DNA from: Clostridiales bacterium
GTDB lineage: Bacteria; Bacillota; Clostridia; Saccharofermentanales; DTU023
Length of the DNA: 24,807 nt
Assembly (NCBI GenBank): GCA_004556455.1
Contig: SFGY01000012.1
Location: 1 to 24,807 of the forward strand
Reading direction: 5' to 3'
The first letter of the stretch is position 1. Each line of letters opens with the position of its first letter. The translations under genes and the position numbers were made by a program. The notes under the pieces are model-generated. The model did no database searches, had not been told where the DNA came from, and worked only from the letters and a program-made list of their open reading frames with translations. Positions 8,731 to 16,463 of this stretch are shown piece after piece.

Positions 8731-9708
8731 ATGGAAATCCGCTTAAAGGAAATCACGAAGAGTTTTGATAAAAAAGAAGTCATACAGCCCACAACACTAA
8801 CCATTCATAATGGAAGTTTCACGACTTTACTGGGTCCTTCAGGCTGTGGTAAAACGACGCTTTTGCGCATGATTGCTGGTTTGGAAACTCCGGATGCGGG
8901 CGAGATCTGGTTGGACGAAAGCTGTGTCTTTTCCAGAAAACTCAAGATCAACGTTCCGCCGGAAAAGCGCAATCTCGCCTTTGTTTTTCAGGATTTTGCA
9001 CTCTGGCCACACATGACGGTCTTTGAAAATGTGGCTTTCGGCCTCCGCGCCAAAAAGGATACAGAGGATTTACCTGCCAGAGTTCGTGAGGCGCTGCGTA
9101 CAGTGCATTTGGAAGAGTTGGAAAAGCGCTTTCCTCATCAGCTTTCCGGTGGTCAGCAGCAACGTGTGGCTTTTGCTCGCGCCCTGGCCGTACAGCCGGG
9201 CTGCATTTTATTTGACGAACCTCTCTCTGCACTGGATGCCCGACTGCGGGAAGAAATGCGTCGCGAACTATGCGAATTGACCTCTTCACTTGGTTTAACT
9301 TCGGTTTTTGTAACCCATGACCAAAATGAAGCCATGAGCATGAGTGACTGCATCGCTGTTCTGAATAGAGGCTGCATCGAGCAATGTGCAGATCCTGAAA
9401 CGATCTATCATCATCCGGCCAGCGAGTTCGTTGCTCACTTTATCGGGAATTCCAACTGGTTAAACAAGACGACAATGTTTCGTCCGGAAGCCGCCAGCTT
9501 AAGTGCCACAGAAGGAGCACTGCATTATGTGTTGCCGGTTACGAGTGTGCGCTATCTGGGAAACAGCTATGAACTTACGCTTCCCTGTCAGGACGCCCTT
9601 TGGACGCTTCGCCACAGAGAGAAAATCAAAATAGGCGAAAAACTTTCCATTTACATAGATCCTAAAGAAGTCATCACATTTAAAAAGAAAGAGGGTTTAC
9701 CCGCATGA
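8731..9708 (+). CDS. ABC transporter ATP-binding protein, ferric-iron (FbpC/AfuC) type
   Basis: This is a canonical ABC ATPase of about 325 residues. It has Walker A GPSGCGKTT, Q-loop in VFQDFALWPHM, signature LSGGQQQRVAFARAL, Walker B CILFDEPLSALD, and the switch His in FVTHDQNEAMSMSD. A C-terminal regulatory (TOBE/OB-like) extension follows residue 240. This is the layout of FbpC, AfuC and related PotA-type ATPases. I prefer the ATG at 8731 (GAGGA 5 nt upstream) to the ATG at 8719, which has only a weak site. The last four bases overlap the start of the binding-protein gene (ATGA), so the importer genes are translationally coupled. It should energise uptake of ferric iron; spermidine or 2-aminoethylphosphonate importers have similar ATPases and are not excluded. 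Confidence 0.9.
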   Translation: MEIRLKEITKSFDKKEVIQPTTLTIHNGSFTTLLGPSGCGKTTLLRMIAGLETPDAGEIWLDESCVFSRKLKINVPPEKRNLAFVFQDFALWPHMTVFENVAFGLRAKKDTEDLPARVREALRTVHLEELEKRFPHQLSGGQQQRVAFARALAVQPGCILFDEPLSALDARLREEMRRELCELTSSLGLTSVFVTHDQNEAMSMSDCIAVLNRGCIEQCADPETIYHHPASEFVAHFIGNSNWLNKTTMFRPEAASLSATEGALHYVLPVTSVRYLGNSYELTLPCQDALWTLRHREKIKIGEKLSIYIDPKEVITFKKKEGLPA

Positions 9709-10919
9709 AAAAAAGTATCATCATTCTGCTCACGCTGTGTCTCTGCATTTGTCTTGGTCTCAGTGCCTGCAGCACAAGTTCATCTCAGGATAAGACAAAA
9801 CCGAGTGAAAAGGCGCAAGACAGCGAACTAAGCACAGAGAAAGCAGCTGCTAATTCTGAGAGCACAGAGGCTGGCTCTGAAAAAGCGGAAAGCTCTGAAG
9901 CCAACAAAGAAGCTGAAAAATCTGCTTCTGAGAAAGACGCCAACAGCTCCGAAAAACCTGAAGTCAGCTCTGATAAAACGGAGTCTTCTTCTGAAAACAA
10001 GGAAACTCAGCTTTCTGGCAAGCTTACCGTCTATATGCCGAGCCCGGCCAAGCTCGCGGACAAGCTGGCCGCCGCTTTTACGGAGAAGACCGGCGTTCAG
10101 GTCGAGATATTTCAGGGCACGACCGGGGAAATTCTCGCCCGCCTGGAAGCAGAACAGGCCAATCCTCTTGCCGACGTCGTTATTCTCGCTTCCTGGTCTG
10201 ACGGCCTGAATCAAAAAGCGTCAGGACAGCTGCAGAGTTACAGTCCGAAAAACGCAGACAAAATCAATACGGGCTGGATTGACAGCGATAACACGCTTTT
10301 TGGTTACAGCGCCTCCGCTGTCGGCGTCATTTACAACACCAGCGTCGTTCCCGAACTGAACGCTGACTGGGCTGAGCTGGCCGATGAGAAATACAAAGAT
10401 ATGATCGCGATTCCTGATCCGGAAAAATCCGGCGCGTGCAAGGATTTTCTTGCCGGTCTGGTCAGCGGCAGCGATAAGGGCGAAGCGATTATGAAGAGCT
10501 GGGCTGACAACGGCCTGACTGTCCCCGGCGCTAACAAAGCGGCTCTCGAAGCGGTTACGACCGGCGAAAAGGGCATCCTGATCGCGGGTGTCGACTACAA
10601 TGCCTATTCCTCCATCAAGAAGGGTGAACCCCTGCAAATCTACTACCCCGCTTCCGGCACCGTGGTCAATCCCCGTCCGGCAATGATTCTCAAAACTGCC
10701 CCAAATATGGAAAACGCCAAGGCCTTTATCGATTTTCTCTTCAGCGATGAAGCCCAGAAGCTGGTGGCCGACGCCTTCCTGCTGCCCGGACGCAGCGATG
10801 TGAAATGCGAGAACCGCAGTAATCTGGCCGACATCCCGCAACTGCCCACCGACTGGGAGAAGATGATGAAGATCGCTTCTGATACCGCGGCTAAACTCAA
10901 CAGTCTCTGTAAAAAATAA
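9705..10919 (+). CDS. Ferric-iron-type ABC transporter substrate-binding lipoprotein
   Basis: The 404-residue protein has a lipoprotein signal with lipobox LSAC. An unusual Ser/Glu/Lys-rich linker of about 80 residues (roughly 25-105) follows, and then a type 2 binding domain starting at GKLTVYMPSPAKL. Features such as GTTGEILARLEAE, VGVIYNT, IPDPEKSGA and YYPASGTVVNPRPAM match the FbpA/AfuA family, with PhnS-like aminoethylphosphonate binders as the nearest alternative. The mature protein should sit outside the membrane on a lipid anchor, with the linker as a flexible stalk. It is coupled to the ATPase gene by an ATGA overlap and followed 12 nt later by the permease. Confidence 0.85.
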   Translation: MKKSIIILLTLCLCICLGLSACSTSSSQDKTKPSEKAQDSELSTEKAAANSESTEAGSEKAESSEANKEAEKSASEKDANSSEKPEVSSDKTESSSENKETQLSGKLTVYMPSPAKLADKLAAAFTEKTGVQVEIFQGTTGEILARLEAEQANPLADVVILASWSDGLNQKASGQLQSYSPKNADKINTGWIDSDNTLFGYSASAVGVIYNTSVVPELNADWAELADEKYKDMIAIPDPEKSGACKDFLAGLVSGSDKGEAIMKSWADNGLTVPGANKAALEAVTTGEKGILIAGVDYNAYSSIKKGEPLQIYYPASGTVVNPRPAMILKTAPNMENAKAFIDFLFSDEAQKLVADAFLLPGRSDVKCENRSNLADIPQLPTDWEKMMKIASDTAAKLNSLCKK

Positions 10920-10931
10920 GACGGAGGAAAG

Positions 10932-12587
10932 ATGAAACAGCTCAAGCGGGACAAAATTTTTCCGCTGGCTCTCCTGCTGCTCCTGAGCGGCATGATCATC
11001 TGCCCTCTGATGAGCGTTTTTGCCAGGGCGGTCATCTCGGATGGCCGCCTTAATTTGCTCCAGGCCTGGGCAGTTATCGCCAGCACTGAAAACATAAAAA
11101 CCATCTGCAATTCACTGGCGCTGGGCTTTAGTGTGCTCCTCTGTTCAACTGTCATAGCCGCCCCGACCGCCTTTCTCCTGGCGCGCACCAGAATGGCGCA
11201 ATACAGCTGGCTGGATATTCTTTTCATGATCCCTTTCATGACCCCGCCCTATATTGCCTCTATGGGCTGGATTTTATTCATGCAGAAAAGGGGACTTTTC
11301 CAGCAGCTTTTTCCTGCAACGGGGTCCTGGTCGGAAGGATTTTTCTGCTTTCCAGGAATGGTCCTGGTGATGAGTCTGCACGTCTTCCCCTTTCTCACAA
11401 GCCTGCTCAAGAATGCCATGCTGAACATCCCCGCCAGTCTGGAAGAAAGTGCAGCCGTTTTCGGTGCAGGTTCAAGCCTGCGTTTGCGGAAGATTTTTGC
11501 CCCCCTGCTCAGCAGCAACTACGCCATCGCAGCGCTGCTGGTCTTCGTCAAGACCCTTTCCGAATACGGAACCCCATACACTCTGGGACGGCGTATCGGT
11601 TTTTATGTATTCACCACCGACATTCACCGCTATTCTACGACGGCCCCCATTGACTTCGGCCGTTCTGCAAGCCTTTCTTCTATTCTGGTCTGCATCTGCA
11701 TGGCTCTCTGGCTGCTGCAGAACAATATCAGCAGTCGCAGAAGCTACCACTTCATCAGCGGTAAAGGCAGTCGTCCGGCACATACGGAACTATCACCCAT
11801 CGGGCAGATCATGGCCTGGCTCTGGATCGGTCTTATCATTCTTCTGGCCATTGGCGTGCCCTACTTCTCCATCATTACCACTTCACTCATCAAGCTCCGC
11901 GGTTATGGTCTGGCTGCCGGGAACTTCACCCTGGCACATTATCAGGAACTGCTGACGACACCAAAAGCACTTTCTTCCATTTCGCTTAGCTTCTTTCTGG
12001 CCGCCGCCTCAGCAAGCATCTGCTCAATCCTCGGCACAGCTGTCGTACTCGCCATACGCAAAACAAAGGGAGTTTATCGAAAAATACTGGAAGGCGTGAG
12101 TCTGCTCCCGGAAATGTTGCCGAGTATCGTGCTGGTCATCGGACTGATGCTCTTCTGGAACGCACTTTACAAGCTGTTCCCCCTCTACAACACCACAGGT
12201 ATCATGGTTCTGGCCTATGTTGTCCTGTATCTGCCCTACCCGGTGCAATACGTCAGCTCTGCCTTTACCCAGATTAACCAGAGCCTTCTGGAAGCAGGCC
12301 GTTCCTTTGGTGGTTCACCCAGATACGTATTCAGACGAATTACCTTACCCATGATTTCGCGGAGTATCTTTGCCGCCTGGATGATGATTTTTATCATCTC
12401 CTTTCGCGAGTTAGTTACAGCCAGTCTCCTTGCTCCCCCCAACACATTAGTCGTCTCCACTTATATTAATCGCGAATTTGAGCAGGGCAGCGTTTCCCTT
12501 GGCATGGCCATGGCCGTCCTCTGCGTGCTCATCACCACGACCGCTCTGCTGCTCTTTAACCACTTCCTCGAGAAGACAAAAGTTTAG
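10932..12587 (+). CDS. ABC transporter permease, fused double module (FbpB type)
   Basis: The 551-residue membrane protein has about twelve predicted segments in two homologous halves. Each half has an EAA-type coupling loop: ASLEESAAVFGAGSSLRLRKI in the first and SLLEAGRSFGGSPRYVFRRI in the second. Duplicated permeases of this size are typical of ferric-iron importers, where one chain forms the whole channel. The start has GGAGG 5-6 nt upstream and follows the binding-protein stop by 12 nt, so ATPase, binding protein and permease form one operon. The gene ends convergently with the methyltransferase-like gene, with no obvious terminator between them. Confidence 0.9.
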   Translation: MKQLKRDKIFPLALLLLLSGMIICPLMSVFARAVISDGRLNLLQAWAVIASTENIKTICNSLALGFSVLLCSTVIAAPTAFLLARTRMAQYSWLDILFMIPFMTPPYIASMGWILFMQKRGLFQQLFPATGSWSEGFFCFPGMVLVMSLHVFPFLTSLLKNAMLNIPASLEESAAVFGAGSSLRLRKIFAPLLSSNYAIAALLVFVKTLSEYGTPYTLGRRIGFYVFTTDIHRYSTTAPIDFGRSASLSSILVCICMALWLLQNNISSRRSYHFISGKGSRPAHTELSPIGQIMAWLWIGLIILLAIGVPYFSIITTSLIKLRGYGLAAGNFTLAHYQELLTTPKALSSISLSFFLAAASASICSILGTAVVLAIRKTKGVYRKILEGVSLLPEMLPSIVLVIGLMLFWNALYKLFPLYNTTGIMVLAYVVLYLPYPVQYVSSAFTQINQSLLEAGRSFGGSPRYVFRRITLPMISRSIFAAWMMIFIISFRELVTASLLAPPNTLVVSTYINREFEQGSVSLGMAMAVLCVLITTTALLLFNHFLEKTKV

Positions 12588-12654
12588 CAAAAGCGCCATT
12601 GCACGATAGGCAGCCCAACCTTCGATAAGCGTAACCGTCATGTCCTCATCATTT

Positions 12655-13179
12655 TTACTTTTCAGATTTTTGGGGTTTCCAGGGCCAGCAGCGGTTCACT
12701 TTCCTGCAATACTCGAGATATTCATTGCCATACAGATCTTTCAGCCATTTTTCCTCGCTATGCATTATTAGCACCGTCAACAAACCCCAGTAAATCAAAG
12801 GAAGAACAAAGAAGCAGGCATTGCCAGCAAGAAGAAGGAGACCCGTGCAGAGAAGCATAAAAGCGGAATAAATGGGATGTCTCACCCAGGCATAAACTCC
12901 AGAGGTCAGCAAATGGTTCTCTTTGATGTTCTCATGCAGCTTCGATACCAGAACCGCCTGAATCCACATAAAAACAGACATAAGAATCACAAGAACACCG
13001 ATAATGATCAACGGTACGCGCAGAAGGTTCAGCCTACCTGCTGCAAAGACAGGATGGTCCCTTAAAAGCAGCGCGATAAGCGTGAGAAATAGAATGGAAA
13101 TGACATAGATCGGTCCGATCCCCAAAAAGGGTAAATGTTGCTCTTTTTTCACGCTTTTTCTCCTAGGGTCAATGAGCAT
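12655..13179 (-). CDS. ICMT/phospholipid-methyltransferase-type membrane protein
   Basis: The product of about 174 residues has four hydrophobic segments and the C-terminal signature of the isoprenylcysteine carboxyl methyltransferase/PEMT family: GVYAWVRHPIYSAF, followed by an E-E pair (HSEEKWL) and YLEYCRKVNRCWPW. Such enzymes use S-adenosylmethionine in the membrane; the bacterial substrates are mostly unknown. The ATG at 13179 has a perfect AAGGAG 6 nt upstream, so I prefer it to the longer frame from 13230. A GTG at 13152 with its own AGGAG is a credible shorter start (MKKEQHLPFL). The 200 bp upstream to 13431 show no other gene. Confidence 0.75.
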   Translation of the reverse strand: MLIDPRRKSVKKEQHLPFLGIGPIYVISILFLTLIALLLRDHPVFAAGRLNLLRVPLIIIGVLVILMSVFMWIQAVLVSKLHENIKENHLLTSGVYAWVRHPIYSAFMLLCTGLLLLAGNACFFVLPLIYWGLLTVLIMHSEEKWLKDLYGNEYLEYCRKVNRCWPWKPQKSEK

Positions 13180-13431
13180 TCGCCGCTCCTTGAATTGCCA
13201 AATAGTCCACATTATTGACGGTTTCACCATGGCAATAATCTTTGTTGATTAGCCATCGCTAACATTATCTTCCTCTTTTTCTTAAACTGCAAGAAGAGTC
13301 GAACAAAACCTATTCGCAGGGTTTAAGCGCCCCAAGGGAAAACTTCATTCCAGGTGGCCAATCAATAAATAGCTTACTTAATATGCCAGCGATGTCAGCT
13401 GTCGACGCTACTCACCTGAAAAATCATCGTT

Positions 13432-14076
13432 TTATTCACATTGCATCAGTTTGCAGAAGTCATCAAAGTTATAAGGAAAGGCATTAGAGCCTGTTTTTCT
13501 TACTGTTTTGTGCCCGTTGTTAAAACGGATCTCCAGGCTCCAGAAGCTTCCGTCAAGCACGCCACAATTCTTGTACTCAGACTTCCATTCGCCAATATGC
13601 AAAGAGGCAAACGCGTCAAGGAAATCCGTTTTCGCTGAAGGAGATTCCTTAACAATCGGCGCCACCTCATTAGATTCCTGCATCTTGTGATCTATTTTGA
13701 GAGATATATTTTCACCGCAAAAGGAAATGGTCCTTTGCTCATATCCCTGAAGATGGCCTCCGTAAGTAAAGTCAATTTGTTCGATAAAGGGAAGGCTCTC
13801 GTCAAACGACTGAATAGACTTTTCTCGCTGCGAAAGTGGATACTCGCCTCCCGCATCGATTAAAGCTTGTTTCGCCCTGGCCAGATAAAGTCGATAGCAA
13901 GCAAGCTTCGTTGCTGGGGAAGGTTGGCTGACTGGCTCAAAGCTCGTTTTTTGAGACTTGATATCTGACTTTAGCCGTCCCATTTTATTTTTCAAGCCGC
14001 GAATTTTTGATTGAATTTCATCGGCAGATTTTCCCTTAAGCTCCATTTCATAATACATCTCGGGACTGATCATCAT
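13432..14076 (-). CDS. Hypothetical protein with N-terminal coiled coil
   Basis: I do not recognise this protein of about 214 residues. The first 50 residues (MMISPEMYYEMELKGKSADE and the following Lys-rich helix) look like a coiled coil, with no signal peptide or membrane segment. The C-terminal third is richer in aromatic and beta-type sequence (YGGHLQGYEQRTISFCGENI, WSLEIRFNNGHKTVRKTGSN). The ATG at 14076 has AGGAGG 7 nt upstream, which decides the start over the ATG at 14106. It is a monocistronic leftward gene in a region with repeats and an orphan nuclease-like gene, so it may be accessory DNA. Confidence 0.65.
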   Translation of the reverse strand: MMISPEMYYEMELKGKSADEIQSKIRGLKNKMGRLKSDIKSQKTSFEPVSQPSPATKLACYRLYLARAKQALIDAGGEYPLSQREKSIQSFDESLPFIEQIDFTYGGHLQGYEQRTISFCGENISLKIDHKMQESNEVAPIVKESPSAKTDFLDAFASLHIGEWKSEYKNCGVLDGSFWSLEIRFNNGHKTVRKTGSNAFPYNFDDFCKLMQCE

Positions 14077-14258
14077 AAAATTGCCTCCTTGTCCTTCTTT
14101 ATTCATGTCATATCTTATTATTTCATATACCCCATTTAATTCATGTATTCAATTTCGCAATGATTAGAAATCAAGTTGTTTGTCATCATGCGGCAGTGTT
14201 CGAGGATGATATTTCGACACATAGCTCCGCACGAAAACCCTGCCGTCAAATCTATTTT

Positions 14259-14322
14259 AGTTCACCGACAGTACTCTTGCACAGGCAGTGCTTTAGCATA
14301 GTTCACCGACAGTACTCTTGCA
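14259..14322. repeat. Two 23-nt perfect direct repeats, 41-nt period
   Basis: Copies at 14259-14281 and 14300-14322 are identical over 23 nt (core CACCGACAGTACTCTTGCA) and separated by 18 nt. They lie in the gap 14107-14368, just past the 3' end of the leftward nuclease-like gene. Two copies are too few for a CRISPR call, and the spacer is shorter than usual. Confidence 0.7.
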
Positions 14323-14368
14323 GAAAATTTCTCGTTCGCTCCAGTGGGCAAAATTCTAAAAACCAAAT

Positions 14369-15247
14369 TTATGAATGAAACGAACCCAGGTATTCCTTAT
14401 AAGCCCCATCGGCTCCTCTAAATTGCGGAACATCAAAAACTGTAATGGGAGCATAGCCCGTGGGTTGAAAGAAATGGAAGATTTCTTTAAAAGGTTCAAA
14501 GAACTTTGTCGTTCGGATGACAATCGGCTTTTTTAATTGTCGGGAAATATTGACCGCTAAGTCCTGGAAGGCCTCCAGATCAGTAAGCTGACCCGGCTTA
14601 ACATGGATAAGTCGATAGCCGGCGGTCCGCAGCTTGGCATCTCGTAAATTATCTTGCGAAAAAGATCTTGAATTATTATGGTATTCAAAACTGTCATACT
14701 CAATACCCAGCCGTGTGTCAGGAAAATATAGATCGAGATAGTATTGCTTGGAGTCCACTTGAACGGGCTTGTTAAGTACGGCTTTGGGGAAGCCGCATCC
14801 GCCCAGAAAGTTCGGCAGACAGAGATGCATGTACAATCTGGATTCCATGGGAGAGCCGGAATTGTTTTGAATATATTGAATCGCCTGTAAAGCCTTTCTT
14901 CGTCCTGGATGTCCCTCAAGGCTCACAGCGCAATCTCTTAATTTCCTTACAGAGCATTGTGCTTTTTCACCTGGTGGGCAGGCACAAATTTGTAAACCCA
15001 GATAAATCAGCTTCAGAAGGTCCAAATGACGGGCATATCTTAAAAATAAATATGGGAGCGTACAAACATCATTTTCGGTATATTTTCTGGCCGCCTTGAG
15101 TTTGCACCAATGGGTTTGTGACGTCCGATAGCAATCATACTCAGAAAACACAAGGTATTCTGTACTTGCAGGCAAACTCAACGTCTCGCAGGCCTCGACA
15201 AAGCCCCAATACTCCAAAGCTTTTCTTCCACATAGATATTTTTTCAT
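14369..15247 (-). CDS. Hypothetical protein with Vsr/DUF559-like PD-(D/E)XK nuclease core
   Basis: The 292-residue protein has a Cys-rich N-terminal half of unknown type (for example LGLQICACPPGEKAQC). Its C-terminal core resembles small Vsr/DUF559 endonuclease-like domains: E135 in SPMESRLYMH, then D172 in LDLYFP, E183-x-D185 in GIEYDSFEYH, a D-N-x-R-D segment, and GYRLIHV. The order E-D-ExD-H fits a PD-(D/E)XK metal site. The N-terminal half resembles regions found in AbiEi-like or transcription-regulator-type antitoxins only loosely. The start ATG has a weak ribosome binding site. It stands alone, next to a dense repeat region, which suggests an accessory or defence-related gene; this is inference. 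Confidence 0.6.
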   Translation of the reverse strand: MKKYLCGRKALEYWGFVEACETLSLPASTEYLVFSEYDCYRTSQTHWCKLKAARKYTENDVCTLPYLFLRYARHLDLLKLIYLGLQICACPPGEKAQCSVRKLRDCAVSLEGHPGRRKALQAIQYIQNNSGSPMESRLYMHLCLPNFLGGCGFPKAVLNKPVQVDSKQYYLDLYFPDTRLGIEYDSFEYHNNSRSFSQDNLRDAKLRTAGYRLIHVKPGQLTDLEAFQDLAVNISRQLKKPIVIRTTKFFEPFKEIFHFFQPTGYAPITVFDVPQFRGADGAYKEYLGSFHS

Positions 15248-15350
15248 AAGATGATACTACTTGAATGAGGGGCCTCATGCTCACCGCTCGATCGACAACC
15301 ACAGACAAATTAAGACAGACTTTGTCGAGGTACGTATCAGCGCCTCGCGA

Positions 15351-15492
15351 GAGCATGTTTGCAACGGGGTGGGCGAGCTTGGTCGTTACGTCACCAACGT
15401 CAGTGACTCGTACGAGCATGTTTGCAACGAGGTGGGGCGAGCTTGGTCGTAATGTCACCAACGTCAGTGACTCGTACGAGCATGTTTGCAAC
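15351..15492. repeat. 63/64-bp tandem repeat, about 2.2 copies
   Basis: Copy 1 is 15351-15413 (63 bp) and copy 2 is 15414-15477 (64 bp), differing by three substitutions and one inserted G. A partial third copy starts at 15478 with the identical GAGCATGTTTGCAAC and then changes into the next repeat family. The unit contains ACGTCACCAACGTCAGTGAC. The period is not a multiple of three in copy 2, and no real reading frame runs through, so it is probably noncoding. Confidence 0.85.
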
Positions 15493-15654
15493 TAATGGGT
15501 GGGTTTTCTTTGGTTTTTCTGATTTTCGTGCAACGTAACAACTAATGGGTGGGCTTATATGCAAGTCTGCAAGTATTGGATGGTTCGACATGCAAGTTAT
15601 CAAGTAATGGGTGGTTTGAGACCTAGTTAACTTAGGCTAACCATCCATTACTTG
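15488..15654. repeat. Array of CAA(C/G)TAATGGGTGG motifs ending in a long hairpin
   Basis: The motif occurs at 15489-15503, 15539-15553, 15570-15584 (degenerate: CAAGTATTGGATGG) and 15601-15616, all in the plus direction, and once inverted at 15639-15654. The last direct copy and the inverted copy differ at one base in 16 (a G-U pair in RNA). They form a hairpin at 15601-15654 whose loop carries a second, inner dyad (CCTAGTTAACTTAGG). The area holds no gene; the structure could form a cruciform in DNA or a stable RNA stem. Confidence 0.75.
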
Positions 15655-15856
15655 AAATTTTGTCTGAAATTCTGAAAAACCGAAATGAAAGCAGGCGCTC
15701 AGCCGAGTGGAATCGCCCACTACTAGCAGACTTAAGCAAAATTTGGAGAATCCGAAATGAGAGCAAACTGTCGGCCCGGGCGCACCATCCACAGCTTGAA
15801 ATTTTGTCTGAAATTCGGAAAAACCAAAATGAGAGCAAGATAGGCAGGCCGCCAAA
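15641..15856. repeat. Degenerate 72-bp periodic repeat, three units
   Basis: The marker CCRAAATGARAGCA occurs at 15680-15693, 15752-15765 and 15824-15837, exactly 72 nt apart each time. Units 1 and 3 also share the 22-nt identical stretch at 15651-15672 and 15795-15816 (144 nt apart); unit 2 is diverged in this part. Because 72 is a multiple of three, minus-strand frames show a 24-residue repeat (LLSFRFFRISDKISS-like), but two overlapping frames are equally open and neither has a ribosome binding site. I treat it as noncoding. It stops just before the acetyltransferase gene. Confidence 0.75.
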
Positions 15857-15878
15857 CTTAGGACCGGCGATTGGTCCA

Positions 15879-16433
15879 TCAACTCCTGCCGGCATTTTTA
15901 CAAAGGCTCATTAAAGTTGTTGTTTCTCTGCCCATTTGAGTTGTGTAAGGAATTTCCCTGTAGGGCACAAAGCCGCATTTCTCCTGTACGCGGGCAGACT
16001 GCGTGTTTTCCGGGAAATGGCCACAGAGCAGGAAATCAAGCTTGAGCTGTTCAAAAAGGTAATGCATCACAGCTTGAACGGCTTCCGGCATGAGGCCCTG
16101 GCCCCAGTACTCTTTGGCCAGAACAAAACCCAGTTCCCTGCCCTGAAGATTTTGAAGCTCCGGATACTTCTCCTCCTTGTATTTTTCAATGCCCAATGAA
16201 CCTATAACCTTGCCTTGGTAGTCCAAAGCAAAGGTTTTTCTGCCCTCAATAAACTGATGAAGAATTTTTGCGGACTCTTCTTTGGATTGATGCGGCGCCC
16301 AGCCGGCCATTTGCCCCACACCATCTACCGAGGCATAAGCGAAGAAGTCTTCGAGATCTTCTTCTCGCCAGGGACGAAGCGTCAGCCTCTGCGTTGTAAG
16401 GATGACATCACTGATATCGATGTTTTTGTTCAT
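15879..16433 (-). CDS. GNAT-family N-acetyltransferase (RimJ/RimL-like)
   Basis: The 184-residue protein begins after a short lead with the classic TQRLTLRPWREEDLEDFF of the RimJ/RimL branch of GNAT enzymes. It has the acetyl-CoA loop region ELGFVLAKEYWGQGLMPEAV and the C-terminal NTQSARVQEKCGFVPYRE. It should transfer an acetyl group from acetyl-CoA to an amine, in ribosomal protein or small-molecule modification; the substrate cannot be read. The start has AGGGAG 6 nt upstream. It follows the zinc-ribbon membrane protein gene by 30 nt on the same strand and is probably co-transcribed with it. Confidence 0.85.
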   Translation of the reverse strand: MNKNIDISDVILTTQRLTLRPWREEDLEDFFAYASVDGVGQMAGWAPHQSKEESAKILHQFIEGRKTFALDYQGKVIGSLGIEKYKEEKYPELQNLQGRELGFVLAKEYWGQGLMPEAVQAVMHYLFEQLKLDFLLCGHFPENTQSARVQEKCGFVPYREIPYTTQMGRETTTLMSLCKNAGRS

Positions 16434-16463
16434 TTTTTCTCCCTGGAATCGTGAGTAGACCTA

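Noticed and set aside
12580..12641. A minus-strand frame starting MTVTLIEGWAAYRAMALLLN between the permease gene and the methyltransferase-like gene.
   Set aside because: It looks protein-like for about 20 residues but then runs antisense through the permease gene, and no family was recognised.
14259..14322. CRISPR array.
   Set aside because: Only two repeats with an 18-nt spacer, no further repeats and no cas genes in the window.
15632..15895. A coding gene with 24-residue repeats on the minus strand.
   Set aside because: Two overlapping frames are equally open, there is no ribosome binding site, and the openness follows from a period divisible by three.
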